From Burkholderia cenocepacia (GTDB lineage Bacteria > Pseudomonadota > Gammaproteobacteria > Burkholderiales > Burkholderiaceae), in the NCBI RefSeq assembly GCF_900446215.1, contig NZ_UAQZ01000001.1:496001-560000 (forward strand): a stretch of DNA of 64,000 nucleotides. The letters are read 5' to 3'. Made by a program: the position numbers and the translations under genes. The notes below the pieces were generated by a model that searched no databases, was not told the origin of the DNA, and worked only from the letters and a program-made list of their open reading frames with translations. Numbering within the stretch: the first letter of the stretch is position 1; each line of letters begins with the position of its first letter. Shown here in pieces: positions 59,949 to 64,000 of the stretch.

Positions 59949-60794
59949 TCACGCGCGCTTCGCGAGCGGCGCGCCGGCCTGCGAAACGCCGCCCTCGTCC
60001 GCCTTCAGCGAATTCAGCATCCGCTGCAATGCGCGGGCGGTCTCGATCGGCCGCTCCATCGGGAACAGGTGGCTGCCCTCGAGCCATTCGATGCGCCCCC
60101 GCGTCGCGCGGCGCGTCGCATCGAGCCCGACCTGCCGCACCTCGCGCGAGCGCGTGCCCGCGAGAAAGCCGAGCGGCACCGGCGCGCCGTGCGCGAGCCG
60201 CGGGCCGAGCGTGTGCGGCAGCGTCCGGTAGATCAGGTATTCGACCTGCCGGTCGAACGCGAGCGCGCGCTCGCCGTCGGCGCCGGCCTGCGGGATTCCG
60301 TAGTCGATATAGTCGGCCAGCATCCGCTCGTCCCAGCGCGCGAACGCGGGCTTCTCGCGGAAATGCCGCCAGACTTCGTCGCGGCTCGTCCAGCGCGTGC
60401 GCCGGTTGCGCGTCGCCGCGGCCGGCGACAGCCGCTCGTCGAGCCCCGCCCACTGGCTCGCGCGCAGCGCGCCGGCACGCCAGCCCGCGATGATCGGCGA
60501 ATCGATCATCACGACGCCGCGCACCCACTGCGGCTTCTTCAGCGCGGCCATCAGCGACAGGTAGCCGCCGAGCGAATGGCCGACGAGCCAGACCGGGCGC
60601 TCGTAGCGGCGGCCGATGTCGTCGAGCAGTTGTTCGACGAGATGCGGCCAGTCGCGCGTCACCGGGTAGCGGCGATCGTGGCCGATCCGTTCGATGTAGC
60701 GCAGCTCGTAGTCGTCGGCCAGTTCGGCGAAGATCGTCCGGTACGTCGACGCCGGGAAGCCGTTCGCATGCGAGAAGTGGAGGATGTCCTTCAA
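59949..60794 (-). CDS. Alpha/beta hydrolase with TTG start
   Basis: Serine hydrolase of 281 aa. The open frame begins at TTG (60792-60794), with AAGGAG 10 bp before it, and no ATG lies near the conserved N-terminus (KDILHFSHANGFPASTYRTI). Motifs: HANGFP oxyanion loop, VWLVGHSLGGYLSLMAAL nucleophile elbow, and a C-terminal His in WLEGSHLFPMERPIETA. It resembles esterase/haloperoxidase-like families. Its leader contains a four-unit hairpin array ending 4 nt before the Shine-Dalgarno. Substrate unknown. Confidence 0.88.
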   Translation of the reverse strand: MKDILHFSHANGFPASTYRTIFAELADDYELRYIERIGHDRRYPVTRDWPHLVEQLLDDIGRRYERPVWLVGHSLGGYLSLMAALKKPQWVRGVVMIDSPIIAGWRAGALRASQWAGLDERLSPAAATRNRRTRWTSRDEVWRHFREKPAFARWDERMLADYIDYGIPQAGADGERALAFDRQVEYLIYRTLPHTLGPRLAHGAPVPLGFLAGTRSREVRQVGLDATRRATRGRIEWLEGSHLFPMERPIETARALQRMLNSLKADEGGVSQAGAPLAKRA

Positions 60795-60814
60795 ACGCCG
60801 ATGTCTCCTTTGTC

Positions 60815-61009
60815 GACGGGAGTTAGCGCTTTAGCGGTTACTCCCGTCCCATGCTTCGCGGTCGGTGGGAGTTGGTGCTTCAGCACTTGCTCCCACCCCA
60901 TGCTTCGCGGACGACGGGAGTCGGGCTTCAGCACTTGCTCCCGTCTTATGCTTCGTGGTCGACTGGCGTTGGCGCCTCGGCTCTCACGCCAGTCCCATGC
61001 TTCGTATTC
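60815..61009. repeat. Tandem array of four hairpins with constant 15-nt linker
   Basis: Four palindromic units at 60815-60848, 60864-60897, 60913-60945 and 60961-60994. Each is followed by a near-constant linker (consensus CCATGCTTCGYGGTC; 60849-60863, 60898-60912, 60946-60960, 60995-61009, the last ending TATTC). The period is 49, 49 and 48 bp. Stem arms are GACGGGAGT/ACTCCCGTC, GGTGGGAG/CTCCCACC, GACGGGAG/CTCCCGTC and GACTGGCGT/ACGCCAGTC. Copies differ inside the stems yet both arms change together. The period is not a multiple of 3, so it is not a protein repeat. Function unknown. Confidence 0.93.
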
Positions 61010-61075
61010 CGTCGGCACCACGCACGGCACGCCGGCCCCGAGTTCTCTATCCTGATACGCCGGCCTTCGCCGCGC

Positions 61076-63556
61076 TCACCGGTCCATCCAGTAGCGGCGC
61101 CGCTCGTCGCGATAGCGCGCGAATCCGAACCCGCCGCCGGCCGGCGCGACGTCGAACCGCACGGCGCCGTCGCGATCGGTACGCGGCAGCGGAATCCCGC
61201 GCGCCTCGTAGCGGGCCAGCACGGTCCGGTGCGGATGACCGAAACGATTGCGATAGCCTACAGGAAATACCGCGACGCGCGGCCCGACCGAATCGAGGAA
61301 AGGCTCCATCGACGACGTGCGACTGCCGTGGTGCGGAACGACCAGGATCTGCGCGGCCAGCGCATCGCGCGCATCGGCCACCAGCCGGCGCTCGGCGCCG
61401 GCCTCGATGTCGCCCGTCAGCAGTGCCGACGTGCCGCCCGCGTCGATGCGCAGCACGCACGACTGCCCGTTCGACGAACCCGCGCTCCGGCCGCCCGGCG
61501 GCCACAACATCGTGAAGGCGACGCCGTCCCAGGTCCAGCGCTGCCCGGCCGCGCACGGCAGCCGATCGGCCACGCCGGCGGCCTGCGCGTCGCGCCACAG
61601 CCGGCTCTTCGGCGCAATGCCGGCCAGCAACTGGCGCACGTCGGCCGCCGCATAAACGGCCGCCGCGCCGCCCGCATGATCGGCATCCGCATGACTGAGC
61701 ACGAGCGAATCGATCGTCGAGATGCCGCGCGCCCGCAACGCCGGCGCGACGATCCGCGTACCGGCGTGGGACGATTCCGCACCCGGGCCCGCATCGAACA
61801 GCAAGGTCCGCCGCGCGGTTTCGACCAGCACCGCCGCGCCCTGCCCCACGTCGAGCACGGTCATCCGGAAGCCGCCGGGCGGTGGCGCATCGGGCGCAGG
61901 CGCGACGAGCGGTAGCCACGTGAGCGGCGCCGCCCAGCGCAACGGCCAGCCGCGCGGCATCAGCACCCACGCGACGCCCACGCATGCGAGCGCCAGCACC
62001 GGCCAGTCGGGCATGCGCAGCCAGAACACGCCGGCCGGCCAGTCGGCCAGGTGCCCGAGCAGCGTCATCATCGGTTCGAGCGCCGCATGCGCAAGCCGGA
62101 AGGCCGCCGCATCGAGCGGCGGCGGCAACGCGATGCCGGCCAGCACGACCGGCGTCACGACCGAGCTGACCCACGGAATCGCGAACGCATTGCCGAACGG
62201 GCCCGACAGCGAAACCTGCGCGAACCACGCGGCGGTGAGCGGCGCGAGCCCGATCGTCACCGCGTACTGCACGCGCGTCGCGTCGGCGAGGCGGCGTCCG
62301 CAGCGCGTCGTCCACGCGCGCAACCGGCTCCGCCAATCGGCCGCGCCGCCTTCCATGCCGGCTTCGTCGGCTTCACGCACCGCGCGCCAGCCGGCGACGG
62401 CCAGCAGGATCACGGCGACCGCGCCGAACGACAGCCAGAAGCCGGCCGACAGCACGGCCCACGGATCGGCGAGCAGCACGCCGCCGAGCGCCGCGCACAG
62501 CACCGCGGACGTCGGCACGCTGCGGCCGGCCAGATACGCGATGCCGCCGCCGGCGATCATCCACCACGCGCGCTGCGCCGGCACGTTGAAACCGGCGAGC
62601 GCCGCGTAGCCCGCCGCGGCGACCAACGCGGCGAGCGCGGCCGCATACGGCGCCGGCAGCACGAGCGTCGCGGCCCGCCCGCGCCAGCACACGCGGCGCC
62701 AGAGCATCGACACGAGCCAGCCGGCGATCGCGCCGACCAGCCCGACATGGAGACCGGAAATCGCGACCAGGTGGCTCGTGCCCGTATTGCGCAGGACGCG
62801 CCAGTCGTCGTCGCCGATGCCCGACTGGTCGCCGATCGCCAGCGCGGCGACGATGCCGCGGTGCGCCGCCTCGGCACCGAGCACGTCGCCGATGCGTGCC
62901 CGCAGCGTGTCGCGCACCCGATCGATCGATGCACGCCATCCGGATGCGCGCGCATCGAGCAATACCGCCCGGCGCGGCGCACTGACATAGCCGATCGCAC
63001 GAATGCCCGCGGCGAGCCATGCCGCCTCGCTGTCGCGCACGCCGGGATTGGCCTCGGCATGCGGACGCTTGAGACGCACGACGAACCGCCAGCGTTGGGC
63101 CGCCCGCAAATCGGGAAGCGCGTCGCGTGTCGCGGCTGCGCCATACGCGCGCCACGACAACCGGATCAATGGCGGAAAACGGGTGAGCCCCGCATCGTTC
63201 GATTCGACCGCGAACAGCAGCCGCGCGCCTGTCTCGTCGACGACGGGCAACCCGCGGATCACCCCCGTGACGACGATGTCGCGCCCTTCCCATTCCGCCG
63301 GCAGGTTGTCGCCCAGGCGCCATTCGGCTCGCGCGGCCGCATAGCCGAACCCCGCGACGCAGGCCGCGAGCGCCCACAGCATCCATCCGCATGCAACGAC
63401 CGCACGCGTGCGCCTTCGACGCACGCACCACGCGCCCAGCACCGCGCAGCCCGCGAGCACGGCTGCTCCGACCGTCCATGCGACCGCCCCCGGCAACGCC
63501 GCCTGCCGCTGCAGCACGACGACGCCGAGCGCGAACGCGATCCACCCCACGCGCAT
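61076..63556 (-). CDS. comEC: DNA uptake channel protein ComEC/Rec2
   Basis: Inner-membrane protein of 826 aa that is needed to bring single-stranded DNA into the cytoplasm in natural transformation. I start at the ATG 63554-63556 with GAGG before it. Layout: N-terminal helices with the DUF4131 OB-like domain (about residues 60-190), Competence membrane domain (GTSHLVAISGLHVGLVGAIA near 235), then a C-terminal metallo-beta-lactamase domain (LVLSHADADHAGGAAAVYAA, LVVPHHGSRTSSMEPF). It is complete. Whether the strain is competent cannot be told; no other com gene is in the window. Confidence 0.95.
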   Translation of the reverse strand: MRVGWIAFALGVVVLQRQAALPGAVAWTVGAAVLAGCAVLGAWCVRRRRTRAVVACGWMLWALAACVAGFGYAAARAEWRLGDNLPAEWEGRDIVVTGVIRGLPVVDETGARLLFAVESNDAGLTRFPPLIRLSWRAYGAAATRDALPDLRAAQRWRFVVRLKRPHAEANPGVRDSEAAWLAAGIRAIGYVSAPRRAVLLDARASGWRASIDRVRDTLRARIGDVLGAEAAHRGIVAALAIGDQSGIGDDDWRVLRNTGTSHLVAISGLHVGLVGAIAGWLVSMLWRRVCWRGRAATLVLPAPYAAALAALVAAAGYAALAGFNVPAQRAWWMIAGGGIAYLAGRSVPTSAVLCAALGGVLLADPWAVLSAGFWLSFGAVAVILLAVAGWRAVREADEAGMEGGAADWRSRLRAWTTRCGRRLADATRVQYAVTIGLAPLTAAWFAQVSLSGPFGNAFAIPWVSSVVTPVVLAGIALPPPLDAAAFRLAHAALEPMMTLLGHLADWPAGVFWLRMPDWPVLALACVGVAWVLMPRGWPLRWAAPLTWLPLVAPAPDAPPPGGFRMTVLDVGQGAAVLVETARRTLLFDAGPGAESSHAGTRIVAPALRARGISTIDSLVLSHADADHAGGAAAVYAAADVRQLLAGIAPKSRLWRDAQAAGVADRLPCAAGQRWTWDGVAFTMLWPPGGRSAGSSNGQSCVLRIDAGGTSALLTGDIEAGAERRLVADARDALAAQILVVPHHGSRTSSMEPFLDSVGPRVAVFPVGYRNRFGHPHRTVLARYEARGIPLPRTDRDGAVRFDVAPAGGGFGFARYRDERRRYWMDR

Positions 63557-63612
63557 TCCGCCTCCTCGTCGACCCGGCGCCACCCTGCCAACAAGGTGCC
63601 TTCCGGCAACGA

Positions 63613-64000
63613 TTATGCGGACGAAAGTGCGAGTCGCGGCAGCGCGGCGAGCGCGTTAGCCGAAGTGCAGACGGCCAATTCGCCAGTATCGAGGCCGCGC
63701 AATTCGGCGAGCACGACGCCGATGCGCGGCACCTGGTCGGGCGTATTGCGGGATTTGTATGCCCATTCGGGCGCGATGTCGGGCGCGTCGGTCTCGACGA
63801 CGAGCGCGTCGAGCGGCAACTCGGTGGCGAGCCGGCGAATCTGCAGCGCGCGCGTGAAGGTCACGTTGCCGCCGAAGCCGAGATGCAGTCCCTGCGCCAG
63901 ATACGCTTCGGCCTGCTGGAAACTGCCGTTGAACGCATGCGCGATGCCACGCCGCACGCCGAAACGGCGCAGCCCGGCCAGCACGCGGTCCTGCGACTTG
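63613..64000 (-). CDS. TatD-family deoxyribonuclease, N-terminus beyond window edge
   Basis: C-terminal part of a metal-dependent hydrolase, about 128 residues visible, frame open to the right edge. Segments GIAHAFNGSFQQAEAYLAQG, LHLGFGGNVTFTRALQIRRL and ALVVETDAPDIAPEWAYKSR match TatD/YjjV proteins, including the metal-binding Glu-x-Asp-Ala-Pro. The family has DNase activity and about 260 aa. It is 56 bp upstream of comEC on the same strand. Confidence 0.92.
   Translation of the reverse strand, partial: KSQDRVLAGLRRFGVRRGIAHAFNGSFQQAEAYLAQGLHLGFGGNVTFTRALQIRRLATELPLDALVVETDAPDIAPEWAYKSRNTPDQVPRIGVVLAELRGLDTGELAVCTSANALAALPRLALSSA

Noticed and set aside
60815..61009. CRISPR array
   Set aside because: The invariant 15-nt parts are too short for repeats and the variable parts are themselves palindromes with shared sequence, not unique spacers. 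No cas gene is near.
60791..61030. A 79-aa minus-strand reading frame through the hairpin array
   Set aside because: The 49-bp period shifts frame at every unit, so the translated repeats are not the same peptide. No ribosome binding site is seen before the putative start.

Overview
The window is a GC-rich (by eye about 65-68%), densely packed chromosomal segment with the codon bias and housekeeping gene content of a betaproteobacterium. The protein sequences look like Burkholderia, most likely the Burkholderia cepacia complex, large chromosome. That assignment comes from recognising the sequences and was not checked by a search. Almost everything is core genome. I see no intact insertion sequence, prophage, integrase or CRISPR array.

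Layout. 1-5.3 kb: a minus-strand yejABEF-type peptide ABC importer (yejF runs off the left edge). 5.4-15.6 kb: an accessory envelope region with a Pro/Tyr-rich secreted protein, an RND efflux operon in the order pump-adaptor-outer membrane channel, two small DUF4148-type secreted proteins, and a regulatory cluster of histidine kinase, canonical OmpR-type regulator and a second OmpR-type regulator with a degenerate receiver. 15.7-21.4 kb: cytochrome bo3 quinol oxidase cyoABCD, preceded on the same strand by a stand-alone NuoM-type proton-channel subunit. 21.4-22.6 kb: a gene-poor, locally AT-rich stretch and tRNA-Ser(GCU) with its promoter and terminator. 22.6-29.0 kb: a minus-strand run cysS, 3-methyladenine glycosylase, accA, tilS, lysC. 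29.2-32.0 kb: TPR protein, two cyclophilins, lpxH. 32.0-37.4 kb: cysE, trmJ, suhB, an FAD oxidoreductase and an EthD-like protein. 37.8-43.9 kb: mutS, a secreted phosphoesterase-like protein, a SlyD-type PPIase, a RoxA-type hydroxylase and an Ala/Ser-rich lipoprotein. 44.0-49.5 kb: metallo-beta-lactamase fold hydrolase, bamC, dapA, a methyltransferase, trpS and an M50 protease. 49.6-55.3 kb: YciO/Sua5 protein, PHP phosphatase, alpha/beta hydrolase, DUF455 ferritin-like protein, gamma carbonic anhydrase-like protein, Hsp33 and a lipoprotein. 55.4-59.8 kb: pyrG-kdsA-eno-ftsB. 59.9-64 kb: alpha/beta hydrolase, comEC and a tatD fragment.

The most unusual structure is at 60815-61009. Four hairpins lie on a strict 48-49 bp period, joined by a nearly constant 15-nt linker. 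Their arms differ between copies by changes that keep base pairing. The array lies between comEC and a hydrolase with a TTG start, and ends 4 nt before that gene's Shine-Dalgarno sequence. The other leads are the nuoM-cyoABCD arrangement, the pseudo-receiver regulator, and the Ala/Ser-rich lipoprotein written mostly in GCT/GCA alanine codons within a GC-rich genome.
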